Positions 1 through 10,394 of a DNA stretch of 64,000 nt are shown here, piece by piece. A program made the position numbers and the translations under genes. The notes below the pieces were generated by a model. The model was given only the letters and a program-made list of their open reading frames with translations, had not been told where the DNA came from and ran no database searches. The DNA is taken from assembly GCF_007681555.1 (NCBI RefSeq), contig NZ_VELE01000006.1:62001-126000 (forward strand). The letters run 5' to 3'. Numbering within the stretch: the first letter of the stretch is position 1; each line of letters opens with the position of its first letter. This DNA is from Kocuria salsicia (GTDB lineage: Bacteria; Actinomycetota; Actinomycetes; Actinomycetales; Micrococcaceae).

Positions 1-445
1 CCGATCATGCGGTCGCAAGCTTCAGGACATCTGTTGTGAGAGGTAGTCACGCCAGAAAGCATCATCCGCCCAGCCCTCGAACATTCCCCTGGGCCTCAGC
101 GCAACGGCCGGCGTCTGGTCCAGACGTTCGACCAGTCATTACACCCAGCTGCTTCGAGGAGACAGCGTGTCGAGAACGGATACAGAGACGCTAGGACCGG
201 GTAGAGACGCTTCCGCCGATGCGCCTCCTCCTCCAGGACGCTTCTTTCGTCCAGCCAGGCTATGGAACAGCCGGCGGGAATGGCGGGGTACACTCCCAGG
301 CCAACATTTCAGAGACGACCGTGGTGAGCACAGACATTCAGCACTCGAACATATGTTTTCAGCCAGGACGACATCACGGACTCATTGAGCCCCAACCACC
401 TGGCGACCGGTGCTCTGCGCCGCCGCACTCACTACCCTTGGCCCC
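1..445. other. No convincing gene; possible 3' gene remnant
   Basis: This stretch looks less GC-rich than the genes that follow and has no open frame with good codon usage. On the minus strand a frame open from about 135 to a TGA at 22-24 ends in MFEGWADDAFWRDYLSQQMS, which reads like a genuine protein C-terminus, but TAA and TGA codons lie immediately upstream of it. It may be the tail of a decayed gene. I cannot name the family. Confidence 0.3.
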
Positions 446-1123
446 ATGACCTCCTCCCCCACCCACCGCTTCACCGGCCACATCGCCGGCGTCGGAACCG
501 AAGGCGGCACGCGCCTTGTCCTCGGCTGCTGGTCGAGCACCCCGCACGGGCCGTTCGCTGACGTGATGGTCGCGCACCCGGACGGCCGCCGTGAGCTGCT
601 CGCCCCGGACCCGTGGGTCGCCGAGTTCGTCTCCGCCACCTACACGTTCGACGCCGTCACCCGCGTGCCCGTGAGCGTGACCCGCACCGGGTTCTCCCGT
701 GGCTCGCGCTGGACGGTCACCGCCGGGCCCCTCGCCTGGCAGTTCAGCGTGGGCCCGCGAGCACCGCTGGGGTACCTCCTGCAGGCGGTGCCGCGCCCGC
801 TCGGCGCGTCGCTCGGTTTCGCCCGCCTCACGGATCCGGTGGCGCGCCGCGTCATGCCCGGCGTGCGCACGCTGGGCACCGCGGGCGGCGGCCGCACCGA
901 GTGGTACTCCGCGCACGACCTCCACACCATCACGTTCTCGCATGCCACGTGGGGCGGCCACGATCTGGGCCCCCTCACGGACATGACCCCCGCCCCGGAC
1001 TTCGGCTTCAGCTCCACCCCGCGCCGCCCGAGCCTCACCGCCCTGACAAGTTCCGTCCGCCTGCCGGACGACGCCGCTCACGCGCCCTCCGCACAGCAGC
1101 TCACCTCGGGCGCACCCACGTGA
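446..1123 (+). CDS. Hypothetical protein, 225 aa
   Basis: The frame uses strongly GC3-biased codons as real genes here do, starting at the ATG before TSSPTHRF. An in-frame start 36 nt upstream is less likely because codon quality drops there. The product is soluble, has no signal peptide or membrane span, and is rich in Gly, Arg and Pro, with a Trp/His-rich stretch (WYSAHDLHTITFSHATWGGH) around residues 150-175. I do not recognise the family. Its 3' end overlaps, tail to tail, a small hydrophobic ORF on the other strand. Confidence 0.6.
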   Translation: MTSSPTHRFTGHIAGVGTEGGTRLVLGCWSSTPHGPFADVMVAHPDGRRELLAPDPWVAEFVSATYTFDAVTRVPVSVTRTGFSRGSRWTVTAGPLAWQFSVGPRAPLGYLLQAVPRPLGASLGFARLTDPVARRVMPGVRTLGTAGGGRTEWYSAHDLHTITFSHATWGGHDLGPLTDMTPAPDFGFSSTPRRPSLTALTSSVRLPDDAAHAPSAQQLTSGAPT

Positions 1124-1187
1124 CGATCCGGCTGTGGACCACCAGCCCGGCAATCGCCAGCGCGAGCCACTGAACGGACTGAGCCAT
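1101..1187 (-). CDS. Possible 28-aa hydrophobic peptide
   Basis: The minus strand reads MAQSVQWLALAIAGLVVHSR and continues to a basic tail ending VRPR, then TGA. A well-placed ribosome site (AGGAG, then AAACG before the ATG) supports translation. Residues 5-18 would form one short membrane segment with a positive C-terminus. It starts 22 bp after the stop of the acetyltransferase gene on the same strand, so it could be its operon partner. No homolog is recognised; the evidence is the start context and hydrophobicity alone. Confidence 0.4.
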   Translation of the reverse strand: MAQSVQWLALAIAGLVVHSRIVTWVRPR

Positions 1188-1209
1188 CGTTTCTCCTGGG
1201 GTGGCGGGC

Positions 1210-1797
1210 TCAGCGCCGGGCCACCCGCGCCTCCAACCCGGTCTTCACCGAGGGCCACTCGTGGGCGAGGACCGAGTACACCACGGTGTCCCGCAGCACC
1301 CCGTTGCGCTCCAACCGGTCCGCGCGCAGCACACCGTCCAGGCGCGCGCCAAGGCGTTCGATGGCGGTGCGCGACTGCTGGTTGGCCCAGCTGGTCTCGT
1401 AGCGCACGCACTGGCAGCCGAGCTCCTCGAACGCGTGGGTCATCAGCAGCAGCTTGGACTCCGCGTTGGTGCCCGTTCCGTGGGTGGAGGCCCGGTTCCA
1501 CGTGTGGCCCACGCTCACGCGCGGCACTGCCCACTGGGGGTCGTAGAACGTGGTCATCCCCAGCACGGCGCCGTCCGCCTGCCGCACGGTCACGAAGGGC
1601 AGCATGAATCCCTCGTCCTGCCACGTGAGCCGCTGCTCCACGGCCGCCGCCATCCCGTCCGGGTCCGCGACGCTCGTGTACCAGCGCTCCCACATGCGCC
1701 CGTCCTCGGTGGCCCCGATCAGCCCGTCCAGGTGCTCGCGGCTGAGGGGTTCCAGGCGGACCAGCCGCCCGCGCAGTGTCACCGGTGTCCACGTCAT
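1210..1797 (-). CDS. GNAT family N-acetyltransferase (RimJ/RimL type)
   Basis: The 195-residue product begins with VTLRGRLVRLEPLSREHLDGL, typical of the RimJ/RimL branch of acetyl-CoA-dependent N-acetyltransferases. Family features are visible: the central beta strand GMTTFYDPQWAVPRVSVGHTW, the THGTGTNAESKLLLMTHAFEELGC region corresponding to the acetyl-CoA loop and helix, and the C-terminal AIERLGARLDGVLRADRLERNGVLRDTVVYS that is standard for this group. The acceptor may be a ribosomal protein N-terminus or a small amine; the sequence does not decide. It is transcribed away from the catalase gene. Confidence 0.9.
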   Translation of the reverse strand: MTWTPVTLRGRLVRLEPLSREHLDGLIGATEDGRMWERWYTSVADPDGMAAAVEQRLTWQDEGFMLPFVTVRQADGAVLGMTTFYDPQWAVPRVSVGHTWNRASTHGTGTNAESKLLLMTHAFEELGCQCVRYETSWANQQSRTAIERLGARLDGVLRADRLERNGVLRDTVVYSVLAHEWPSVKTGLEARVARR

Positions 1798-1981
1798 GGG
1801 ATCACTGTCTCACGACGACGCCGCGCGGTCCGCGCGCGCAGCCCGTGACAGGTTCACAACCGGGCATGACGGCGACTGCCTCCCTACAGGTGTATGCCCA
1901 CCCCCAAGGGTGCTGACAGTATGGGAGCACCAGGTCGCACTCCATGTCCGCGGCGTGCGTCAGCTTCGTAGGAGGATCGTC

Positions 1982-4201
<2,220 letters not shown>

Positions 4202-4231
4202 TGAATAGGAAGTAGTCGTACTATTTCCGCC

Positions 4232-4271
4232 GATTGCCCGCGGACCGCACCACCGCGGTCCGCGGGCAATC
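4232..4271 (+). terminator. Hairpin terminator after katE
   Basis: Perfect inverted repeat GATTGCCCGCGGACCGC, a 6-nt loop, then its complement, 30 bases after the katE stop. There is no T-run, as is usual in high-GC actinobacteria. It separates katE from the downstream pair. Confidence 0.8.
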
Positions 4272-4333
4272 CCCGTCTTCAGAGGCACCCCGCCCGCGCC
4301 GAGCACCCATCTTCCCGAGCGGAGAACACCATC

Positions 4334-5431
4334 ATGACGACCGCCCCCACCCGAACCGTGGCCCCGACCGCTCGCGGACCCGTGAGCACGGCCCTCCTGG
4401 AGATCCTGACCGGCCCGGAGGAGACCCCGGCGAGCGGGTACGCGGCAATGTCCGAGGCTGCGGCCACCGCGGTTGACGCGTCGCAGGACGTCCTCGCGGA
4501 CGAGGACCTGCAGCTGGCCCTGTTCCTGCTCTACCTGTTGCACTACGGGCCCGCGGAATTCGTGACCGCGGACCGCGAGTGGGATCCCGAGCTGCTGCGC
4601 GTGCGCACAGTGCTCGAGGCCGGTTTCGAGGCCGAGCTGCGCCGTCGCGTGCCCCTGCCCGATCCCCTGCCCGGTGACTCCGCGCAGCTCGTGGACACGA
4701 TGTTCGCCATGACCGGCGGGGACGCCAAGCCCACCCTGGCCACGTGGCTCGCCCGGCACCCGAGCGAGGAGATCCTGAGCGAGTTCCTGGTCCACCGCTC
4801 CATCTACACGCTGCGCGAGGCGGACCCCCACGCGTGGGGCATCGCCCGGTTGCGGGGCCGCGCGAAGGCAGCGCTCGTGGAGATCCAGTCGGACGAGTAC
4901 GGCGGGGGCCGTCCCGAGCGCGTGCACGCCACGATCTTCGCGCAGACCATGCGAGGTTTCGGCCTGGACGACACCCCGGACCACTACCTGGACCTCGTGC
5001 CCGCCCCCACGCTCGCGTCCATGAACCTCATGAGCCTGTTCGGACTGCACCGCCGGTTGCGCGGGGCCATCGCGGGTCACCTCGCGGCGTTCGAGATGAC
5101 GTCCTCGATCCCCAACAAGTACTACGGACGGGCGTTCCGCAAGCTCGGCTACGACGCGGACGTCACCTGGTACTACGACGAGCACGTGGAGGCCGACGCC
5201 GTTCACGAACAGATCGCCGCGCGTGACCTCGCCGGGGCGCTCGCCCAGGACGAGCCCGAGCTGCTCGAGGACGTCCTGTTCGGCGCGGCCGCGTGCCTGT
5301 ACGTGGACGGGCTCATGGGTGATCACATGCTCGAGTGCTGGTCTGACGGGAGGACCTCCCTGCGCGGGAGCATGCCGGGACTGCAGACCGTGGGTTCCGA
5401 GGCCCCGGCCGAAGAGCGGGTGGCCCTGTGA
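4334..5431 (+). CDS. Iron-containing redox enzyme family protein (heme-oxygenase-like fold)
   Basis: The 365-residue protein resembles the heme-oxygenase-like diiron oxidase superfamily, which uses two irons bound by Glu/His/Asp residues to oxidise small substrates. Candidate ligand motifs are E-I-Q-S-D-E-Y-G near residue 190 and H-V-E-A-D-A-V-H-E near residue 290, the usual ExxxD and DxxxH arrangement. A start with moderate ribosome site (GAGCGGAGAACACCATC then ATG) is used. Its last codon overlaps the start of a CDGSH iron-sulfur gene (GTGA), so the two are translationally coupled and the small protein may be its electron donor. Substrate unknown. Confidence 0.8.
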   Translation: MTTAPTRTVAPTARGPVSTALLEILTGPEETPASGYAAMSEAAATAVDASQDVLADEDLQLALFLLYLLHYGPAEFVTADREWDPELLRVRTVLEAGFEAELRRRVPLPDPLPGDSAQLVDTMFAMTGGDAKPTLATWLARHPSEEILSEFLVHRSIYTLREADPHAWGIARLRGRAKAALVEIQSDEYGGGRPERVHATIFAQTMRGFGLDDTPDHYLDLVPAPTLASMNLMSLFGLHRRLRGAIAGHLAAFEMTSSIPNKYYGRAFRKLGYDADVTWYYDEHVEADAVHEQIAARDLAGALAQDEPELLEDVLFGAAACLYVDGLMGDHMLECWSDGRTSLRGSMPGLQTVGSEAPAEERVAL

Positions 5432-5739
5432 GCGAGCAGGATCCCCGCACCACGGACGACGGGAGCCCCGTCCTCTCGGTGGCGCACGACGCCGAGGATC
5501 CCGTGGTGATCACCCCGTGCCCGGACGGACCGCTCTTGGTGCGCGGTGACGTGCTGATCGCCCCGGAACCGGGGGCCGAGCCGCAGAAGCCGCCGCGGCG
5601 CGTCGTCGCCCTGTGCCGGTGCAACATGTCGTCGATCGCGCCGTTCTGCGACGGTTCGCACAAGCTCGCGAACTTCCGCACCCGCCCGCCGCGGTACAAC
5701 ATCGGCAACCCCCGCGAGGATCCCGGCGAGGAGGACTGA
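5428..5739 (+). CDS. CDGSH-type [2Fe-2S] protein
   Basis: This 103-residue protein carries one CDGSH motif: C-R-C-N-M-S-S-I-A-P-F-C-D-G-S-H near residues 67-82, giving the three Cys and one His that bind a [2Fe-2S] cluster in MitoNEET-like proteins. The N-terminal half (PVVITPCPDGPLLVRGDV) is the usual lead-in strand of bacterial CDGSH proteins. The GTG start overlaps the preceding gene's TGA by four bases, implying coupled translation and a role as redox partner of the upstream iron enzyme. Confidence 0.9.
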   Translation: MSEQDPRTTDDGSPVLSVAHDAEDPVVITPCPDGPLLVRGDVLIAPEPGAEPQKPPRRVVALCRCNMSSIAPFCDGSHKLANFRTRPPRYNIGNPREDPGEED

Positions 5740-5760
5740 GCCGGACACCAGAGACCTGAG

Positions 5761-5802
5761 TACGCGATCGGCCCGTGGCATGTGCCACGGGCCGATCGCG
5801 TA
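5761..5802. terminator. Bidirectional hairpin terminator
   Basis: Twenty-base perfect inverted repeat starting TACGCGATCGGCCCGTGGCA, with almost no loop. It lies between two convergent genes ending at 5739 and 5813 and so can terminate both strands. Confidence 0.85.
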
Positions 5803-5812
5803 GTGGTTCAGG

Positions 5813-5980
5813 TCAGTTCTCGGTGGCGGGCTCGTCGCCCTTGTTGTCCGTCATGGCGCCCACGCCCTCGTCGGCGGGTTCGGCGTCCTCCTGGGTCTCC
5901 TGACCTAGGGCCGCGCTCTCTTCCTGGGGGCTCATCTTGATGGATTCCTCGCCCGCGTTGGCGGGATTCTTCTCTGCCAC
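5813..5980 (-). CDS. Small acidic protein, 55 aa
   Basis: The minus strand encodes a 55-residue, very acidic, Ala/Glu-rich peptide beginning AEKNPANAGEESIKMSPQEE and ending DEPATEN. A GTG start follows GAAAGGA by seven bases. Codon third positions are mostly G or C, and the shared terminator at its 3' end supports a real transcription unit. It has no Cys, no Trp and no predicted fold, resembling intrinsically disordered actinobacterial small proteins. Function unknown. Confidence 0.6.
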   Translation of the reverse strand: MAEKNPANAGEESIKMSPQEESAALGQETQEDAEPADEGVGAMTDNKGDEPATEN

Positions 5981-6201
5981 GTGCTGTCCTTTCCTCGGAC
6001 GTCTCGGTCGGCGGAATCGCTGACCCTCCCATCCTCGTCAGCGTACTGACGGCTGACAAGGGGAGACGCCCCCCCGGCCGATGTCAAGCGGATGTCATCG
6101 CACTACACGTTGTGACGCACGGCGCAACATTCCTTAGGTGAGCGCCCGCCCGGTTCCTAGGCTGAGCCATCTCACCCCTTCGACTGCACAGGAGTCGCAC
6201 C

Positions 6202-7119
6202 GTGCGCACATTGATCTTGCTGGCCCTGGTGGGTTTCGGGGCGCAACTCGTGGACGGTTCGCTCGGTATGGCCTACGGCGTGACCTCCTCCACCCTGCTG
6301 TTGGCCGTGGGCCTGACCCCCGCCTCGGTCTCCGCGACCGTGCACCTCGCGGAGGTGGGCACCACCCTGGCCTCCGGGCTCTCGCACTGGCGCTTCGGCA
6401 ACATCGATTGGCGCGTCGTGGGCTTCATGGCGGTTCCCGGCGGGATCGCCGCATTCGCGGGCGCCCATCTGCTGACCCTCTCCGGGGAGGCCGCCACACC
6501 GGTGATGTCCGTGATCCTGCTGCTGCTGGGCTGCTACGTGGTGTGGAGGTTCTTGCGGCTCGGCGGGCGGCGCCCGAACTTCACGGGCAAGGTGCGCGGA
6601 TTCTTCCTGATCCCCCTGGCCACGGTCGCGGGCTTCATGGACGCGATCGGCGGCGGTGGGTGGGGCCCCGTGGGCACCCCCACCCTGCTGGCCTCCGGCA
6701 AGATCGCCCCGCGCAAGGTCATCGGATCCATCGACACGTCCGAGTTCGTGGTCAGTCTGGGTGCCTCCATCGGGTTCCTGATGGCACTCGGCAGCCAGGG
6801 CGTCGACTTCGGCATGGTCCTGGCTCTGCTGATCGGCGGTGTGGTGGCCGCGCCGATCGCCGCGTGGCTCGTGCGTTGGCTCGCCCCGCGCATCCTCGCC
6901 GTCGGCGCCGGCGGACTCATCATCTTCACGAACACGCGTACCCTGTTGCGCCTGGACGCCGTGCAGGCGCGCCTCCCCGGCGACGCCGCGTACTACGCGA
7001 TCCTCGGCGCGCTCGCCCTGCTGTGGATCGTCGCGGTCGTCTGGGTCGTGCGCCGCGAACTCGCCGACCGCCGCTCCGCGACCCTGCGCACCGAGGTGCG
7101 CGTCCCCGAGAGCGTCTGA
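6202..7119 (+). CDS. TSUP (TauE/SafE) family sulfite/organic-acid exporter
   Basis: A 305-residue membrane protein of the TSUP family, which moves sulfur-containing or organic anions across the cytoplasmic membrane. It shows the duplicated TSUP pattern: LVDGSLGMAYGVTSSTLL at residues 16-33 and GFMDAIGGGGWGPVGTPTLL around 146-165, each followed by hydrophobic helices (about eight segments). The GTG start is preceded by AGGAG. The gene stands alone between two terminators, so the substrate cannot be inferred from neighbours. It is a paralog of the broken TSUP gene at 7990-8318. Confidence 0.88.
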   Translation: MRTLILLALVGFGAQLVDGSLGMAYGVTSSTLLLAVGLTPASVSATVHLAEVGTTLASGLSHWRFGNIDWRVVGFMAVPGGIAAFAGAHLLTLSGEAATPVMSVILLLLGCYVVWRFLRLGGRRPNFTGKVRGFFLIPLATVAGFMDAIGGGGWGPVGTPTLLASGKIAPRKVIGSIDTSEFVVSLGASIGFLMALGSQGVDFGMVLALLIGGVVAAPIAAWLVRWLAPRILAVGAGGLIIFTNTRTLLRLDAVQARLPGDAAYYAILGALALLWIVAVVWVVRRELADRRSATLRTEVRVPESV

Positions 7120-7129
7120 GGGCGACGTC

Positions 7130-7161
7130 GCGCCGAGGGGACGTGACATCCCCCTCGGCGC
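7130..7161. terminator. Hairpin terminator after TSUP gene
   Basis: Inverted repeat GCGCCGAGGGG, 10-nt loop, CCCCTCGGCGC, starting 11 bases after the TSUP stop codon. It lies between convergent genes. Confidence 0.75.
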
Positions 7162-7278
7162 CGTGGGGCTCGTGGCCCCCGCCCGTGCGTCACGGCACGG
7201 CCCCGTCAGGGCCTCAGTGGGCCCCAGGACGCCGGGGACGTGCCGTGCGCTCTCGTCGGGCGCGGTGCGACGCGCTCG

Positions 7279-7701
7279 TCAGTCCTCCACCACGGTCACG
7301 GTGACCTCGATGTTGCCGCGCGTGGCGTTGGAATAGGGGCAGACCTGGTGCGCGGCGTCCGCGAGCTCCTGGGCCGCGTCGTGCTCGAGTTCGGGGATGA
7401 TCACTTCCAACTGCACGGCCAGGGTGAACCCGCCTGCGCCGTTGTCGCCGATCTGCACGCGGGCACCCACGGCGGAATCACCGAGCGAGACCTTCTGCTG
7501 GCGGGCGACCATCTGCAGGGCGGAGTGGAAGCAGGCCGCGTACCCGGCGGCGAAAAGCTGCTCGGGATTGGCGCCGTCCCCGGATCCCCCCATCTCCTTC
7601 GGCACGGCCAGGTCGAACTGCAGCGACCCGTCCTTGGTGGCGACGCTGCCGTTGCGGCCCGCGCCCTGGGCAAGCGCTTCCGCGGTGTACATAGCGTTCA
7701 T
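7279..7701 (-). CDS. ohr: Organic hydroperoxide resistance protein (Ohr)
   Basis: The 140-residue protein is an Ohr/OsmC-fold thiol peroxidase that reduces organic hydroperoxides to alcohols in the cytoplasm. The two catalytic cysteines are present: C57 in GYAACFHSAL and C121 in HQVCPYSNATRGN. The conserved Glu in the PKEMGGSGDGANPEQLFAAGY stretch is also present. The ATG before NAMYTAE is preceded by GAGGAA; an upstream in-frame start would only add non-conserved residues. A palindrome about 90 bases upstream may be its operator. No ohrR is adjacent; an OhrR-like gene lies 9 kb away. Confidence 0.95.
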   Translation of the reverse strand: MNAMYTAEALAQGAGRNGSVATKDGSLQFDLAVPKEMGGSGDGANPEQLFAAGYAACFHSALQMVARQQKVSLGDSAVGARVQIGDNGAGGFTLAVQLEVIIPELEHDAAQELADAAHQVCPYSNATRGNIEVTVTVVED

Positions 7702-7790
7702 GGTGATTCCTCGTCCTTTCCGTGGCCGGTGAGCCCCGGCACTGAACGCCGGGTGGTGCGACCGCAATCGATGGTAGGTCGCGGTATTTG

Positions 7791-7804
7791 GATTGTCCAC
7801 AATC
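7791..7804. promoter_or_regulatory. Candidate OhrR/MarR operator upstream of ohr
   Basis: Perfect palindrome GATTGT-CC-ACAATC, 90 bases before the ohr start. OhrR operators in other bacteria are AT-rich palindromes of the TACAATT...AATTGTA kind, so this is a plausible peroxide-responsive site. This is inference from symmetry and position only. Confidence 0.5.
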
Positions 7805-7910
7805 TAGACGTGCACTTTTCATGCGGGACGGGCCGGTGAGGGCCACCCGGAATCCCCCTCCCCTGCACCCCACCGCGTGATCCGCACGCCGTTCTCCCTC
7901 GCTCCAAAAT

Positions 7911-7927
7911 TGCCCCCCCGGGGGGCA
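7911..7927. promoter_or_regulatory. CsoR/CstR-like GC palindrome before broken sulfur operon
   Basis: TGCCCCCC-C-GGGGGGCA is a perfect 17-bp palindrome of the type bound by CsoR-family repressors (C-run followed by G-run). It lies 63 bases before a decayed TSUP gene and a decayed rhodanese gene; that gene pair is commonly controlled by the persulfide sensor CstR. It is probably a vestigial operator. Confidence 0.45.
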
Positions 7928-7989
7928 TGTGCTGCAGCGAGCACGGCTCGCTTCGGCACGCACCCCAGGACCGTCATCATCCCGCAGGG

Positions 7990-8318
7990 GTGATCGCGCT
8001 CATCGTCGTCATCGCAGGGCTGCTGGTGGGGCTCGTCATGGGCGCGCTGGGCGGCGGCGGGGCCATCATGACCGTGCCGATGCGCACCTTCGCCCCGGGA
8101 CTCCCCCGACCCACGCAACGGTGGGTTCCCTGGTGGTCGTGATCTCGGGTGCGATTTCGGGCCTGGTCCCGCCCGTCCTCGAACCACGACGACCCCGAGA
8201 ACCGTCCCGCGTGGGCCACCGGATCAACACGCGCCTGCTGTCGTTGGGCTTCGCCGGTCTGCTGGTGCTCACGGGGTGTTACACCGCCCTGCAAAGCGTG
8301 CCCCGGCTCCTGGGCTGA
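7990..8318 (+). pseudogene. TSUP family transporter, frameshifted and internally deleted
   Basis: The frame starting GTG at 7990 reads IALIVVIAGLLVGLVMGALG, the TSUP N-terminus with its glycine-rich loop, then breaks near 8100. The family sequence continues in the +1 frame as THATVGSLVVVISGAISGLV, then jumps straight to a C-terminal helix (LSLGFAGLLVLTGC) before a stop. Intact TSUP proteins are about 250-300 residues, so well over half of the middle is missing. It once probably exported sulfite or related anions together with the following rhodanese. Confidence 0.8.
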
Positions 8319-8385
8319 CCCTGTGACACCCCGCACCCGAGCCGGGCACCGTCCCGTCCGACAGCCACTCGAGAAGGAGAACACC

Positions 8386-8812
8386 ATGTCCTCACCCGCC
8401 ACCGTTTCCGCCTCCGAACTCCAGGACCCCCATGAGGGTGCACCGCTGTTCCTGGACGTCAGGACCCCCGTGGAGTTCGGCATCAGTCACATTCCGGGCT
8501 CCGTCAACGCCCCCTGGCTCTCATCGAGAAGCACACCCGGCAGATCGGGCAGCTACTACCCCGCGTCACCGTGGTGATCTGCCGCTCCGGAGCCCGCTCA
8601 ACGCGCGCCGCGGAGCTGTTGACCTCGGCGGGTATGACGAGCGCAACCGTCCTGACCGGCGGGATCGACGCATGGCGCGACGCCGGACGCGCGGTGCGCA
8701 CCGGTCACGAACGCTGGGATCTGGAACGCCAGGTCCGACTGACCGCCGGGTCCCTGGTACTCGCAGGGATTCTGACGAGCACCGTGGCGCCGCGTGCCAC
8801 ATGGTTCTCCGG
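8386..8812 (+). pseudogene. Rhodanese with DUF2892-like tail, frameshifted and 3'-truncated
   Basis: A good ribosome site (AAGGAG) precedes the ATG of SSPATVSASELQDPHEG, a rhodanese start (FLDVRTPVEFGISHIPGSVN). Near 8513-8521 the frame shifts by one base. In the second frame the catalytic loop is intact (VVICRSGARS, active Cys), followed by GGIDAWRDAG and the LERQVRLTAGSLVLAGIL membrane helix typical of rhodanese/DUF2892 fusions. The helix region ends abruptly near 8812, where sequence of an unrelated acyl-CoA synthetase begins. A deletion fusing the two genes is the simplest explanation. Confidence 0.8.
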
Positions 8813-9752
8813 CGCCGCCGCTGTACCACTGCTTCGGGATGGTGATGGGAAACCTCGCGGCCACGTCCCACGGCAGCGCGATCATCCTGTCGGGGCCGGG
8901 GTTCGACCCGCGGGCCGCGCTGCGCGCCGTCTCCCAGGAGAAGGCCACAAGTGTGTACGGGCTGCCCACCATGTTCATCGCCGAGCTCGAGCTGCCAGAC
9001 TTCGGGGACTACGACCTGTCCTCGCTGCGCAGCGGCGTGATGGCTGGTTCCCCGTGCCCCATGGAGGTCATGCGCAAGGTGATCGACAAGATGCACATGA
9101 GCGAGGTCGCGATCTGCTGCGGCATGACGGAGACCTCGCCGGTGAGCTTCCAGACGCGCGCGGACGACTCGTTGGACCGCTGCGTGGAGACCGTGGGCCG
9201 GGTGCGCCCGCCCGTGGAGGTCAGGATCGTGGATCCCTCCATGGGTGAGACCGTGCCGCGCGGCACGGCCGGGGAGTTCCACACCCGCGGCTACTCGGTC
9301 AGGAGGGCTGCTGAGGTCAGGAGGAGAAGACCCGCGAGACCATCGATTCCGACGGCTGGTTGCACACCGGGGACATCGCCGTGATGGACCAGGACGGCTA
9401 CGCGCGGATCACCGGGCGCATCAAGGACATGGTGATCCGCGGCGGCGAGAACATCTACCCGCGCGAGGTGGAGGAGTTCCTCTGCACCCACCCGGACATC
9501 GTGGACGCCCAGGTGATCGGCGTGCCCAGCGAGAAGTACGGCGAGGAGCTCATGGCCTGGCTGCGGCTGCGCGACGGCGCTCCCGCCCTCACCGCCGAAG
9601 CCATCCTGGAGTTCGCGGACGGGAAGATCTCCCGCCACAAGATCCCCCGCTACGTGCACGTGGTGGACGAGTTCCCCATGACCGTGACCGGCAAGGTCCG
9701 CAAGGTGGAGATGCGCGAGGAAGCGCTGAAGCTCCTGGACCTGGAGCGGTGA
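8813..9752 (+). pseudogene. AMP-binding acyl-CoA synthetase, 5'-truncated and frameshifted
   Basis: The sequence opens in the middle of an acyl-CoA synthetase: [12 protein letters not shown], then [26 protein letters not shown] and the adenylation motif [11 protein letters not shown]. The frame breaks around 9301-9325 and resumes with [40 protein letters not shown] and the C-terminal catalytic lysine region MTVTGKVRKVEMREE. Roughly the first 240 residues, including the P-loop, are missing. It cannot encode an active ligase. The 5' edge coincides with the broken rhodanese. Confidence 0.88.
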
Positions 9753-9834
9753 GAGCACCAGTCGTTCGTTTATAAGTGGAAATGCGTTAGGTCTAACTGC
9801 ACGAACAGTGACCACTGCACTCCAGGAGCACGCC

Positions 9835-10266
9835 ATGACGACCACCGTCGAACGGATCAACATCTCGGCACAGACCGTGCGGGAGGCGCAACCCCCGGCA
9901 CAGCACGGCACGAGCCTGGTTCTTCGCGATGCCGCAGGCCACGATGTAGCCCTCCCGGCGGAGGTTCAGAGAACACTTCTCCGCGCGCTGTCCGCCATCG
10001 CGGAACACGGCTCGGCGAACATCGCCCAGACGCCCGAGGAGCTGACGAGCACCGTGGCCGCCAATCTCCTGGGCGTCTCCCGCCCCACTCTCCTGCGGTG
10101 GGCTCGCGAGGGCATGATCGACTCCTTCAAGGTCGGATCCCATGCCCGGTTCCGCCGCACTGACGTGCTCCGCTTGCGCGAGGAGCGCGAAGCACAGCGG
10201 CGCACGGCCTTCCAGAAGCTGCGGGAGCTGGATGCCGACAACGACTTCGAGTTCTACACAGACTGA
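9835..10266 (+). CDS. Excisionase/HTH-domain protein, antitoxin-like
   Basis: This 143-residue protein has a MerR/excisionase-type winged helix at about residues 70-115 (TVAANLLGVSRPTLLRWAREGMIDSFKVGSHARFRRTDVLRL). The N-terminal region (SLVLRDAAGHDVALPAEVQRTLLRAL) matches the layout of HTH antitoxins that pair with PIN-domain toxins. An AGGAG site fixes the ATG; a GTG 27 bases upstream lacks one. No PIN gene follows: the next 120 bases have no open frame. It may be an orphan antitoxin or a regulator. Confidence 0.75.
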   Translation: MTTTVERINISAQTVREAQPPAQHGTSLVLRDAAGHDVALPAEVQRTLLRALSAIAEHGSANIAQTPEELTSTVAANLLGVSRPTLLRWAREGMIDSFKVGSHARFRRTDVLRLREEREAQRRTAFQKLRELDADNDFEFYTD

Positions 10267-10394
10267 CGACGCCCGCCCACAAGCGGTGGGCACCTTCCCG
10301 AAATGCCCGTGGCCTGCGAGGGCGCAGAGGCGCTGCGCCGCTTCTGGGGATCGACTGCGGCTGACCCGGCCCCGGAGTGCGACGCACGGGGCCC

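Noticed and set aside
374-1792. 472-residue minus-strand open frame, and other long antisense frames (2003-3601, 3671-5326, 17651-19150)
   Set aside because: These are high-GC shadows of real genes on the other strand: they read as low-complexity Arg/Gly/His repeats with no family motif and no ribosome site.
6060-6201. Riboswitch before the TSUP gene
   Set aside because: The leader is short, and I could not find a conserved riboswitch core; similar stretches such as TTAGG...CTAGG are too weak.
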